A stretch of DNA of 64,000 nt from Actinomycetota bacterium (GTDB lineage Bacteria; Actinomycetota; Thermoleophilia; Solirubrobacterales; Solirubrobacteraceae): contig JAFDWH010000021.1 of NCBI GenBank assembly GCA_018268595.1, positions 186,001 through 250,000 of the forward strand. The letters run 5' to 3'. The stretch's first letter is position 1, and each line of letters begins with the position of its first letter. The notes under the pieces were generated by a model, which ran no database searches, was not told the origin of the DNA, and was given only the letters and a program-made list of their open reading frames with translations. The position numbers were made by a program, and so were the translations under genes. Shown here piece by piece: positions 31,413 through 39,610 of the stretch.

Positions 31413-32348
31413 GTGGCCGAACGGATCTCGCCGAACGCACTGCTCGCGCTCAAAGAGGCGCTGACGTCGGCTTTCTGGGCGAAGAAGGACTTGCTCGCAT
31501 TTCTCGTTGCGGCTGTTGACGACCGGTCACTGCTCGACGCGCACGACTGGCTCGGGCCGGCGTACAAGCGGGACACGGTTTCGCAGTTCGTCGATCGTCT
31601 TGCCGCTCGCCAAGACCTTCATCGTGACCGGTTGGTCCGTCTGATGTCGGACGTCGCGCGCAAGGAGGACTTTCCCGAGCTCGCCTGGCCTGAGGATGCT
31701 GAGCGGCTGATTGCGAAGGCTCGTGCTTCGCGCGATGCCCTGCGCCGTTACATCGTGCCGTACGAGGCCGAACTCCTGGAGGCGGAGCGCGCCCGGGACC
31801 GGATAGCTCAGCAGCGGCGCAAGAGCGAAGCGACGGCGGCCACACGCGCAGCAATCGAGGTACTCCGCGAGCGCTACTGCGCCTTGGTCGCCGAACCCGA
31901 TGCAGTCAGACGGGGACTGGCATTCGAGCCATGGCTCACGGACCTGTTCGACGTGTTCGACCTTCGGCCGTGTGGGCCGTACCGAATCGTCGGTGAGCAG
32001 ATTGACGGCGCCTTCGAGCTGGGCGACCACCACTGGCTGCTGGAGGCACGGTGGCGGAAGGACGCAAGCGATCGGGACCAGATCGGATCCTTCGAGGCGA
32101 AGGTCCGGCGCAAGGCTGACACGACGCTTGGCGTATTTATCGCAATCAACGGCTTTGAGACGGGTGGCGTCACCTACCACAACGGTCGTCGGTCGCCGAT
32201 CGTGCTGATGGACGGAACGGACCTGCTCGGTGTCGTCGACGGTCGCGGGATCGATCTTGTGCAGCTTCTCCAGCGCAAGCGGCGCCACGCGGCGCTGACA
32301 GGCGAGATCTACCTGCCCTTTGCAGCTCTGCTTGCACGCGCGGCGTAG
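31413..32348 (+). CDS. PD-(D/E)xK nuclease-like protein (restriction/defence type)
   Basis: A 311-residue protein starting GTG 31413. N-terminal helical domain ~8-115 (ALKEALTSAFWAKKDLLAFLVAA ... LHRDRLVRLMSDVARKEDFPEL) resembles adaptor domains of defence proteins; a coiled coil ~115-165; and a nuclease-like C-terminal domain ~168-300. Active-site-like residues: E172 in FEPWLTDLF, D198 in EQIDGAFEL and E211 in WLLEARW. The usual (D/E)xK lysine is Arg (E211-A-R213), so activity may be altered. Not part of an obvious operon. Likely defence cargo of the tRNA-attached element; alternative: a decayed type IV restriction-like enzyme. Confidence 0.65.
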   Translation: MAERISPNALLALKEALTSAFWAKKDLLAFLVAAVDDRSLLDAHDWLGPAYKRDTVSQFVDRLAARQDLHRDRLVRLMSDVARKEDFPELAWPEDAERLIAKARASRDALRRYIVPYEAELLEAERARDRIAQQRRKSEATAATRAAIEVLRERYCALVAEPDAVRRGLAFEPWLTDLFDVFDLRPCGPYRIVGEQIDGAFELGDHHWLLEARWRKDASDRDQIGSFEAKVRRKADTTLGVFIAINGFETGGVTYHNGRRSPIVLMDGTDLLGVVDGRGIDLVQLLQRKRRHAALTGEIYLPFAALLARAA

Positions 32349-32663
32349 CGCTGGGACGCATCCGCCGGGGTGCATGCCCTCGTGTCGTATGCCGGCGGAA
32401 CCTCGGGATCGGGCAATGGCCGGTCTCAGAATACGGCGCGCAGCGTGATCTCTTGTCGGGCCGAAGCATGAGACATGGCTCGGCGCGGATCGTTACAACG
32501 GTCACCCGGACCATCGGAATGTCGTTCCGCTACTTCAGGGGCCGGGCGGAGTCGCGGCCACTCGCGCCGGCATGGAATGCCGCATGGCAGTGGGCTTCAG
32601 CGATGGTCCGGAAATCCCTGCGCCGGGGCGGCTCGACCCGAACACGCCCCTCAGCGACACACA
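32349..32663. other. Gene-free stretch at the element's right end
   Basis: Short open frames occur in several registers, but none has a ribosome site or recognisable protein. The stretch separates the nuclease-like gene from the attachment arm at 32664. Confidence 0.4.
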
Positions 32664-32686
32664 GGGAAACTTATGGGAAACTTTTC
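32664..32686 (+). repeat. Arm-type repeat pair at the intact tRNA-Met
   Basis: GGGAAACTTAT and GGGAAACTTTTC in direct order, 11 bp apart, beginning 68 bp left of the tRNA 3' end. Confidence 0.6.
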
Positions 32687-32731
32687 GTTCTGCGCTCGCG
32701 CAGAAACCGCCCAGTTTGCAGGGACTTTCGA

Positions 32732-32805
32732 TGCCGGAGGAGGGACTCGAACCCCCGACACGCGGATTATGATTCCGCTGCTCTAACCGACTGAGCTACT
32801 CCGGC
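32732..32805 (-). tRNA. tRNA-Met (anticodon CAT)
   Basis: Minus strand, 74 nt, no encoded CCA. Acceptor GCCGGAG/CTCCGGC, D stem GCTC/GAGC, anticodon stem GCGGA/TCCGC with loop ATCATAA (CAT), variable GTGTC, T arm GGGGG-TTCGAGT-CCCTC, discriminator A. Elongator-type Met; the initiator would lack the first acceptor pair. The 3' half is the attachment core repeated at 18.8, 26.7 (variant) and 29.4 kb. Confidence 0.95.
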
Positions 32806-32911
32806 GGGGGACCGAGAGTGTAATCGGTCCCGCCCGCCCGAGATCGGCGGTGCCCCGCCGCGTCGTCGCGGCCAAACCGGCGCCCTCGCGTGAACCGGTA
32901 CGGTCTCCCGC

Positions 32912-33883
32912 GTGACCGCCGCCGCGACACCGCCGCAGGAGCAGCTCGACCGCGCGCTGGAGACCGTGATCGGCCGCTGCCTCGACGTCCGCACGGGCGA
33001 GAACGTGCTCGTGATCGGCGACTACGACGGCGACTCGCGCCGGCTCGCCGAGGCGCTGCGCGACACCGCCGCGCGCTACGGCGCCGACGCGGTCCTCGCG
33101 CTGATGGACCCGCGCGCGAACGACGGCAGCGAGCCGCCCCCACCGGTCGCCGCGGCGCTCGCCGCCTGCGACGTCTACATCGTCCCGACGAGCCGCTCGC
33201 TGTCGCACACCGAGGCGCGCCGTCAGGCGACGCAGGCCGGCGCGCGCGGCGCCACGCTGCCCGGCGTCACCGCCGACATGCTCGCGCGCATGATGGCGAT
33301 CGACTTCGACGCGCTGAAGGCGCGCACGCTCGCGATCACCGAGCTGCTGGAAGCCGCCGACTCCGCGCACATCGCCTGCCCGCACGGCTCGGACCTCACG
33401 CTCGACCTGAGCGGCCGCAGAGGGCTCGCCGACTACGGCGAGATCTCCGGCGGCAACAAGTTCGGCAACCTGCCCGCCGGCGAGGGCTTCGTCGCGCCGC
33501 TCTCCGGGCACGGCACGCTCGCGGCCACGTCGCTCGCGCCGCTCGGCATCTCGCCGGAGCCGGTCCTCCTCACCGTCGAGGACGGCCACCTGACGGCCGC
33601 CAACGGCCCGCTCGGCCCCGACTTCCTGCAACGGCTCCAGGCCCACGGACGGGGCGGCACGAACGTCGCCGAGCTGGGCGTCGGCACGAACGACGCCGCG
33701 ATCCTCACCGGCAACGTGCTGGAGGACGAGAAGATCCTCGGCACGGTGCACGTCGCGTTCGGCGCGAGCGCCGGCATCGGCGGGACCGTCTCCGTCCCGA
33801 TCCACCTCGACGTCGTCGTCACCGAGCCGACGCTCGACGTCGGCGGCACGCGCGTGCTCGACGCCGGCCGCTGGCTGCTGTGA
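32912..33883 (+). CDS. M29-like aminopeptidase / NicX-type metalloenzyme
   Basis: A 323-residue protein of the M29 aminopeptidase-related group that also includes 2,5-dihydroxypyridine dioxygenase. Pieces: LETVIGRCLDVRTGENVLVIGDYDGDSRRLAEALRDTAARYGADAV, LPGVTADML, HGSDLTLDLSGRRG, GEISGGNKFGNLPAGEGFVAPL (the E.NlPaGE metal motif), ELGVGTN and GTVHVAFGASAGIGG. GTG 32912 start. The stop overlaps the formiminotransferase start (GTGA), so they are coupled; the pair may serve amino-acid breakdown. Substrate uncertain. Confidence 0.8.
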   Translation: MTAAATPPQEQLDRALETVIGRCLDVRTGENVLVIGDYDGDSRRLAEALRDTAARYGADAVLALMDPRANDGSEPPPPVAAALAACDVYIVPTSRSLSHTEARRQATQAGARGATLPGVTADMLARMMAIDFDALKARTLAITELLEAADSAHIACPHGSDLTLDLSGRRGLADYGEISGGNKFGNLPAGEGFVAPLSGHGTLAATSLAPLGISPEPVLLTVEDGHLTAANGPLGPDFLQRLQAHGRGGTNVAELGVGTNDAAILTGNVLEDEKILGTVHVAFGASAGIGGTVSVPIHLDVVVTEPTLDVGGTRVLDAGRWLL

Positions 33884-34764
33884 CGACGCTCCTCGCCGTC
33901 CCGAACTTCTCCGAGGGGCGCGACGACGCGACGATCGACGCGCTCGCCCACGCGCTCACCAGCGGCGAAGCCGGCGCCGTGCGCCTGCTGAACGTCCACC
34001 GCGACCCCGACCACAACCGCTGCGTCTTCACGCTCGCGGGGAAGCCGGGCACGCTGGCGCTGGCCCTGCTGGCGGGCGCACGCGTGGCGGTCGAGCGGAT
34101 CGACCTCACGCGGCACGAGGGCGTGCACCCGCACGTGGGCGCGCTCGACGTCGTGCCGATCGTCCACCTCGCGGAGGCGGATCGCGGCGCCGCCTGCGCC
34201 GAGGCGCTCGTGACCGCGGACCTGCTGGCGCGCCAGCTCGACCTGCCCGTCCTGATGTACGGCGCGCTCGCGCAGGGGCGCACGCGCGCGGAGCTGCGCC
34301 GCGGCGGCCCGGCCGAGCTGGCGCGGCGCCTCGCAGCCGGCGAGCTGGCGCCCGACTTCGGGCCGCCGCACGCGCACCCGACAGCCGGCGCGACCCTGTG
34401 CGCCGCGCGCCCGCCGCTCGTCGCCTTCAACGTCACGCTGCGCCCGCCCGCGACGCTCGCGCACGCGCGCGAGATCGCAGCCCGCATCCGCGAGGGCGGC
34501 CCGGAGGGCCTTCCCGGCGTCCGGGCGATCGGCCTGCGCCTCGACAAGCAGCAGGAGATCCAGATCTCGATGAACGTCGAGCGCCCCGACCTGACCCCGC
34601 TCAAGCGCGTCGTCGAGGCGATCGCGCGGCACGCCGAGCCGGCCGCCGCCGAGCTGATCGGCCTCGCGCCGGAGCAGGCGTTCGCGGGCTTTCCGCCCGA
34701 CCTGCCGATCCCCGGCTTCGACCCCGACACGCACCTGATCGAGCGGGCGCTCGCGACCATCTAA
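33880..34764 (+). CDS. ftcD: Glutamate formiminotransferase
   Basis: A 294-residue transferase moving the formimino group from formiminoglutamate to tetrahydrofolate in histidine breakdown. LLAVPNFSEGRDDATIDALAHAL at the start, LNVHRDPDHNRCVFTLAG, HEGVHPHVGALDVVPIVHL and GLRLDKQQEIQISMNVERPDLTPL are the family motifs. Only the transferase domains are present; the cyclodeaminase domain of longer FtcD proteins is absent, as usual in bacteria with separate enzymes. GTG 33880 overlaps the upstream stop. Confidence 0.92.
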   Translation: MTTLLAVPNFSEGRDDATIDALAHALTSGEAGAVRLLNVHRDPDHNRCVFTLAGKPGTLALALLAGARVAVERIDLTRHEGVHPHVGALDVVPIVHLAEADRGAACAEALVTADLLARQLDLPVLMYGALAQGRTRAELRRGGPAELARRLAAGELAPDFGPPHAHPTAGATLCAARPPLVAFNVTLRPPATLAHAREIAARIREGGPEGLPGVRAIGLRLDKQQEIQISMNVERPDLTPLKRVVEAIARHAEPAAAELIGLAPEQAFAGFPPDLPIPGFDPDTHLIERALATI

Positions 34765-34777
34765 AGTCCAAGGCACG

Positions 34778-35158
34778 ATGGCGCAGACGAAGAAGAAGCG
34801 GCAGACGAAGCACCGCGGCAACGCCGCCGGCCAGGTCGAGGCGCGCGGGCGCACGGGCCGCAGACCGACCGACGGCGAGCGCAAGCCGACCGCGCGCGAG
34901 CTGCGCGCCGCACGGCTCGACCAGCCGCCGACGTGGCGCGGCGCGATCAACCGCGCGCTGATCGCCGCGGGGCTCTTCCTCGTGCTGCTGCTGTTCTTCT
35001 TCCGCCACCAGCAGCTCGGCCCGAAGATCGGGATCGCCGTCTTCATGCTCGCCGTCTACGTCCCGATGGGCTACTACACCGACCTCTTCATCTACCGCCG
35101 CCGCCAGGCGAGAAGACTGCGCGAGCAGGCGGCGAAGCGGGACCCGGCCGCGAGATGA
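34778..35158 (+). CDS. Small two-helix membrane protein
   Basis: A 126-residue protein with a basic disordered N-terminus (~55 residues, MAQTKKKRQTKHRGN...), then two membrane helices (ALIAAGLFLVLLLFFF and IGIAVFMLAVYVPMGYYTDLF) and a basic end. Stop overlaps the next ATG (ATGA), so it is coupled to the MBL hydrolase. It lies between ftcD and hisS in one direction. Function unknown. Confidence 0.7.
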   Translation: MAQTKKKRQTKHRGNAAGQVEARGRTGRRPTDGERKPTARELRAARLDQPPTWRGAINRALIAAGLFLVLLLFFFRHQQLGPKIGIAVFMLAVYVPMGYYTDLFIYRRRQARRLREQAAKRDPAAR

Positions 35159-35802
35159 TCGAGGTCGGCATGCTCACCGTCGGGCCGGTGCAGGAGAACT
35201 GCTTCCTGGTCCGCCGCGCAGGCGCCGACCGCGCCGTGATCGTCGACCCGGGCGAGGAGGCCCCGCGCCTGCTCCAGGCGATCGAGCAGTGGGGCGTCGG
35301 ACTCGACGCGATCCTGCTGACGCACACGCACTTCGACCACGTCGGCGCCGTCGCGCCGGTCGCCAGAGCCACGGGCGCGCCGGTCTACTGCCCGGAGCTG
35401 GAGCGCGGCGTGCTGGCCGACATCATGAGATACGTCCCGTGGCCGGGCTTTGGCCCGTTCGAGTCCTACGAGGCGGATCACCTCGTCGCCGGCGGCGAGC
35501 GGCTCACGCTCGCGGGGATCGACTTCGACGTGCGCTTCACGCCCGGCCACAGCCCGGGCCATGTCACGTACGCGACGGCCGACGAGGACGGGGTCGCGCT
35601 GTTCTCCGGCGACGTGCTGTTCCAGCAGTCGATCGGCCGCACCGACCTGCCCGGCGGCGACCACGCGCGCCTGCTCCAGTCGATCGGCGAGCTGCTCGAC
35701 GCCTACCCGGACGAGGCGACCGTCTACCCGGGTCACATGGGCATCACGACGCTCGGCGCCGAGCGCCACGCGAACCCGTTCCTCCAGGCGCTCGCCCGGT
35801 AG
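35155..35802 (+). CDS. MBL-fold hydrolase (glyoxalase II-like)
   Basis: A 215-residue metallo-beta-lactamase-fold enzyme. MLTVGPVQENCFLV, then LLTHTHFDHVGAVAPV (HxHxDH), FTPGHSPGHVTY (H at the third site), LFSGDVLFQQSIGRTDLPGGD (bridging Asp) and VYPGHMGITTLGAERHANPFL. This order is that of the YcbL/GloB-type thioesterase hydrolases, which split glutathione- or other thiol-esters. Directly before hisS, an arrangement common in actinobacteria. Confidence 0.9.
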   Translation: MIEVGMLTVGPVQENCFLVRRAGADRAVIVDPGEEAPRLLQAIEQWGVGLDAILLTHTHFDHVGAVAPVARATGAPVYCPELERGVLADIMRYVPWPGFGPFESYEADHLVAGGERLTLAGIDFDVRFTPGHSPGHVTYATADEDGVALFSGDVLFQQSIGRTDLPGGDHARLLQSIGELLDAYPDEATVYPGHMGITTLGAERHANPFLQALAR

Positions 35803-35816
35803 CCTCCGGCCCGCCG

Positions 35817-37064
35817 ATGAGCGCCAACGTGAGAGCCCCGCGAGGGACGCATGACGTGCTGCCCGACGACGCGGCCCGGCGGGCCGTGGTCGAGGACGCC
35901 GCCGCCAGGATCCTCGGCGCGGCCGGATACCGGCGCATCGAGACGCCGGCGTTCGAGGCGACGGAGCTGTTCGCGCGCGGCGTCGGCGCCTCGACCGACA
36001 TCGTGCAGAAGGAGATGTACACGTTCGAGGACGGCTCCGGCCGCTCGCTGACGCTGCGCCCGGAGGGCACCGCGCCCGTCTGCCGCGCGTACATCGAGCA
36101 CGGCATGCAGAAGCTGCCGCAGCCGGTGAAGCTGTGGTACCTGTCGAGCTTCTTCCGCTACGAGCGCGCGCAGGCCGGGCGCCAGCGGCAGTTCTGGCAG
36201 GTCGGGACCGAGGCGATCGGCTCCGCCGACCCCGCGCTCGACGCCGAGTCGATCGTGCTGCTCGCCGACCTGCTCGACGCGCTCGGCGTCAGAGAGCTGC
36301 GCCTGCGCCTGTCCTCGCTCGGCACGCCCGAGACGCGCGCCGCCTACCGCGCGGAGCTGCAGGCGTACCTGCGCGCGCACGCGGAGCGCCTCTCGGAGGA
36401 GGTCCGCGGCCGCATCGACTCCAACCCGCTGCGCGCGTTCGACGCCGACCACTCCGGCACGCGCGAGGTCATGCAGGGCGCGCCGCTGCTGCTCGACCGC
36501 CTGACCGGCGAGGACGCGGAGCACTTCGCGCAGGTGCGCGCGCTGCTCGACGAGGCCGGCCTGACCTACGAGGTCGACCCGACGCTCGTGCGCGGCCTCG
36601 ACTACTACGCGCGCACCGTCTTCGAGTTCACGAGCGACGCGCTCGGCGCGCAGTCGGGCGTCGGCGGCGGTGGCCGCTACGACGGGCTGATCGAGCAGCT
36701 CGGCGGCCCGGCGACGCCGGGCGTCGGCTGGGCGGCGGGGATCGAGCGGATGCTGCTCGCGGCCGACGCGCAGGCCGTCGGCGAGCCGGTCGTGGACCTG
36801 TTCGTCGCCTACGCGGGCGCCGAGCATCGGGCGGCCGGCTTCCAGATCGCGCACGAGGCGCGGCGGGCCGGGCTCGCCGCGCAGCTCGAGCTGGCGGGGC
36901 GCTCGTTGAAGGGCCAGCTCAAGCAGGCGGATCGGATCGGGGCGCGCTACGTCGCGATCCTCGGCGAGGAGGGCGCGACGGTGAAGGAGATGGACAGCGG
37001 CGAGCAGGTCGTCGTCGAGCCCGGCGGCGTGATCCACCACGTGCTGCGCGGGAGGACGCTGTGA
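35817..37064 (+). CDS. hisS: Histidyl-tRNA synthetase
   Basis: A 415-residue class II synthetase. RAPRGTHDVLP at the N-terminus, TLRPEGTAPVCRAYIEH and FRYERAQAGRQRQFWQ (motif 2), the histidine-specific RGLDYYARTVFEF near 262-274, GGGGRYDGLIEQLGG, and motif 3 GWAAGIERML. The C-terminal anticodon-binding domain ends HHVLRGRTL. ATG 35817. It overlaps aspS as GTGA, giving a coupled hisS-aspS pair typical of many bacteria. Confidence 0.97.
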   Translation: MSANVRAPRGTHDVLPDDAARRAVVEDAAARILGAAGYRRIETPAFEATELFARGVGASTDIVQKEMYTFEDGSGRSLTLRPEGTAPVCRAYIEHGMQKLPQPVKLWYLSSFFRYERAQAGRQRQFWQVGTEAIGSADPALDAESIVLLADLLDALGVRELRLRLSSLGTPETRAAYRAELQAYLRAHAERLSEEVRGRIDSNPLRAFDADHSGTREVMQGAPLLLDRLTGEDAEHFAQVRALLDEAGLTYEVDPTLVRGLDYYARTVFEFTSDALGAQSGVGGGGRYDGLIEQLGGPATPGVGWAAGIERMLLAADAQAVGEPVVDLFVAYAGAEHRAAGFQIAHEARRAGLAAQLELAGRSLKGQLKQADRIGARYVAILGEEGATVKEMDSGEQVVVEPGGVIHHVLRGRTL

Positions 37065-38839
37065 ACCGCCCGCCGCGCGCGAACGCCTTCCGCGACGCGT
37101 GGGCCGGCTCGCTCACGGGCGAGCGCGCCGACACGCCGGCGCGCGTCGCCGGCTGGGTGCATCGCCGGCGCGACCACGGCGGCCTGATCTTCATCGACCT
37201 GCGCGACCGCTCCGGGATCGTGCAGCTCGTCTTCCACCCGGACCGCGCGCCGGAGGCGCACAAGGCGGCGCACGCGCTGCGCTCCGAGGACGTGCTGAGC
37301 GCCGCCGGCACGGTCGTGCGGCGCGACGCCGAGAACGTCAACCCGAACATCCCGACGGGCGAGATCGAGCTGACGGTCGACGAGCTGACGGTGCACGCCG
37401 ACGCCGAGACGCCGCCCTTCCCCGTCGACGAGGACGGGCCGGTCGACGAGCTGCTGCGCCTGCGCCACCGCACGCTCGACCTGCGCCGCCGCCCGTTGCA
37501 GGAGGCGCTGGCGCTGCGCCACCGCGTGATCGCGACGATGCGGCGCGTGCTGGACGAGCGCGACTTCCTCGAGGTCGAGACGCCGATCCTCACGCGCTCG
37601 ACGCCCGAGGGCGCGCGCGACTACCTCGTGCCGGCGCGGATCGACCCGGGGACGTTCTTCGCGCTGCCGCAGTCGCCGCAGCTGTTCAAGCAGCTGCTGA
37701 TGATCGGCGGCTACGAGCGCTACTACCAGATCGCCCGCTGCTTCCGCGACGAGGACACGCGCGCCGACCGCCAGCCGGAGTTCACGCAGCTCGACCTCGA
37801 GATGGCGTTCGTCGCCGAGGACGACGTGATCGAGACGATGGAGGCCGTGATGGGGGCGGTCTTCTCGGTCGCGGGCTTCGACGTGCCGCCGCCGCCGTGG
37901 CGCCGCATGGGCTACGACGAGGCGCTGGCGCGCTACGGCGTCGACCGCCCCGACACGCGCTTCGGGCTGGAGATCGCGGACGTGGGGGAGGCGCTCGCGT
38001 CGTCGGAGTTCAAGGTCTTCAGCGGGGCGCTGGCGAGCGGCGGCGTCGTGCGCGGCATCAACGCGGGCGCGCGCGAGCTGGCGCGCAGAGACCTCGACGA
38101 GCTGACCGAGCTGGCGAGAACGTACGGCGCGAAGGGGCTCGTGTGGGCGTTCGTGGAGGAGGACGGCGGCTGGCGCTCCCCGATCGCGAAGTTCCTGACG
38201 CCCGACGAGCTGGCCGGCGTGACCGAGCGCTTGGACGGCAAGCCCGGGGACCTGCTGCTGATCTCCGCGGACACGCCGAAGGTCGTGTGCGCGGTGCTGG
38301 GCGCGCTGCGGCTGGAGCTGGCAGCGCGCTTCGAGCTGGTGGCGCGCGGCTCCCACGACGTGCTGTGGATCGTCGACTTCCCGATGTTCGAGCAGGTCGA
38401 GGACGGGAGCTGGACGGCGCTGCACCATCCGTTCACCGCGCCGGAGGGCGACCTCGACGGCGATCCCGGCGCGCTGCGCTCGCGCGCGTACGACCTCGTG
38501 CTGGACGGCTCGGAGATCGGCGGCGGCTCGATCCGCATCAACCGCACCGACGTGCAGCAGAAGGTGCTGGAGCTGCTCGGGATGAGCGCCGAGGAGGCGC
38601 AGGCGCGCTTCGGCTTCCTGCTGGACGCGCTCAGATACGGCGCGCCGCCGCACGGCGGGATCGCGATGGGGATCGACCGCATCGTCACGCTGCTCGCCGG
38701 CCGCGAGACGATCCGCGACGTGATCGCCTTCCCGAAGACCGCCTCCGGCGCCGACCCGCTCACCGGCGCCCCCGCGCCCGTGGACGCGCGCCAGCTCAGA
38801 GAGCTGGGCCTGAGCGTGCCGCCGCGTCCGCAGCGCTAA
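37061..38839 (+). CDS. aspS: Aspartyl-tRNA synthetase (bacterial type)
   Basis: A 592-residue class II synthetase with an N-terminal OB anticodon-binding fold (RVAGWVHRRRDHGGLIFIDLRDRSGIVQLVF), motif 1 in FLEVETPILTRSTPEGARDYLVP, motif 2 YQIARCFRDEDTRADRQPEFTQLDLEM, an inserted GAD domain (~300-420) as in bacterial enzymes, and motif 3 GIAMGIDRIVTLLAG. Whether it charges only tRNA-Asp or also tRNA-Asn cannot be read safely. GTG 37061 overlaps the hisS stop. Confidence 0.97.
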   Translation: MNRPPRANAFRDAWAGSLTGERADTPARVAGWVHRRRDHGGLIFIDLRDRSGIVQLVFHPDRAPEAHKAAHALRSEDVLSAAGTVVRRDAENVNPNIPTGEIELTVDELTVHADAETPPFPVDEDGPVDELLRLRHRTLDLRRRPLQEALALRHRVIATMRRVLDERDFLEVETPILTRSTPEGARDYLVPARIDPGTFFALPQSPQLFKQLLMIGGYERYYQIARCFRDEDTRADRQPEFTQLDLEMAFVAEDDVIETMEAVMGAVFSVAGFDVPPPPWRRMGYDEALARYGVDRPDTRFGLEIADVGEALASSEFKVFSGALASGGVVRGINAGARELARRDLDELTELARTYGAKGLVWAFVEEDGGWRSPIAKFLTPDELAGVTERLDGKPGDLLLISADTPKVVCAVLGALRLELAARFELVARGSHDVLWIVDFPMFEQVEDGSWTALHHPFTAPEGDLDGDPGALRSRAYDLVLDGSEIGGGSIRINRTDVQQKVLELLGMSAEEAQARFGFLLDALRYGAPPHGGIAMGIDRIVTLLAGRETIRDVIAFPKTASGADPLTGAPAPVDARQLRELGLSVPPRPQR

Positions 38840-38872
38840 CGCCGCGCGCGCTTTCTGCCGAAAAGGGTGGAG

Positions 38873-39604
38873 ATGTCCCAGGTCTCCCGCCCGATGCAGA
38901 TCGCGCTGGCCGCGACGCTGCTGCTCGTCGTCGTGTGGTTCGTCGCCCTGCGGCCGAAGTCCTCGAGCGGCGGTGAGCAGGCCGCCGCGCCGGCGCCGAC
39001 GGCGCCGCTCTCCGACGGCGGCGCCGCCCCCGGGACGGCCGGCCTGAAGAGCGCGATCGACCAGGCGCACGGGGCGGTCGCGACCGCCGACGGCGACGCG
39101 CAGCGCGCGCAGCAGAGCAGCGCCGACGGGCCCGCGCCGGCCGACAGACCGGCCGCGAGCGCGCCGGGCGCTCCGGCCGCGAGCGCGCCCGCGCACGGCG
39201 GCTCGGCCGCGGCGTCGAAGCCGCACGCCGCGCGCCGCGGCGCTCACGCGCGCCATCGCCACGCCGGCGCCGCCCGCTCGCAGGTCCAGGCGGTGCGCGA
39301 CGCGCTGCGCCACCACAAGGCGGTCGCGGTCGCGTTCGTGGACCTCAACACGGCCGACGGGCTCGGCGTGGCGCAGGAGATCCGTCACGTCTCGACGCTC
39401 CACGGCCACGCGCTCGCCGTCGCGGTCTCGCTCGACCAGCTCTCCCGCTTCGCCTTCATCACGAACAGAGTCGAGGTCACCGTCGCCCCGACCGTCGTGA
39501 TCGTCGACCCGCGCCGCCGCGCGACCACGATCGTCGGCGCCGCCGACCGCGTCGAGATCGAGCAGCGGCTCGCCGACGCGCTCGCGGCGACGCCGAGCCG
39601 CTGA
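38873..39604 (+). CDS. Membrane-anchored protein with thioredoxin-like end
   Basis: A 243-residue protein: one N-terminal helix (QIALAATLLLVVVWFVAL), a ~100-residue Ala/Pro/Ser/Gly-rich spacer, then a ~110-residue C-terminal domain (VQAVRDALRHHKAVAVAFVDLNTADGLGVAQEIRHVSTL ... VTVAPTVVIVDPRRRATTIVGAADRVEIEQRL) that resembles a thioredoxin fold, with cis-Pro in VAPTVV but no CxxC. A redox role is therefore unlikely. ATG 38873 has AAAAGGGTGG before it. It could belong to the pilus or secretion machinery, but no evidence is visible. Confidence 0.65.
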   Translation: MSQVSRPMQIALAATLLLVVVWFVALRPKSSSGGEQAAAPAPTAPLSDGGAAPGTAGLKSAIDQAHGAVATADGDAQRAQQSSADGPAPADRPAASAPGAPAASAPAHGGSAAASKPHAARRGAHARHRHAGAARSQVQAVRDALRHHKAVAVAFVDLNTADGLGVAQEIRHVSTLHGHALAVAVSLDQLSRFAFITNRVEVTVAPTVVIVDPRRRATTIVGAADRVEIEQRLADALAATPSR

Positions 39605-39610
39605 CCCCGG

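Noticed and set aside
32453-32794. Short overlapping frames before tRNA-Met
   Set aside because: No ribosome site, and they read into the tRNA and the attachment core.
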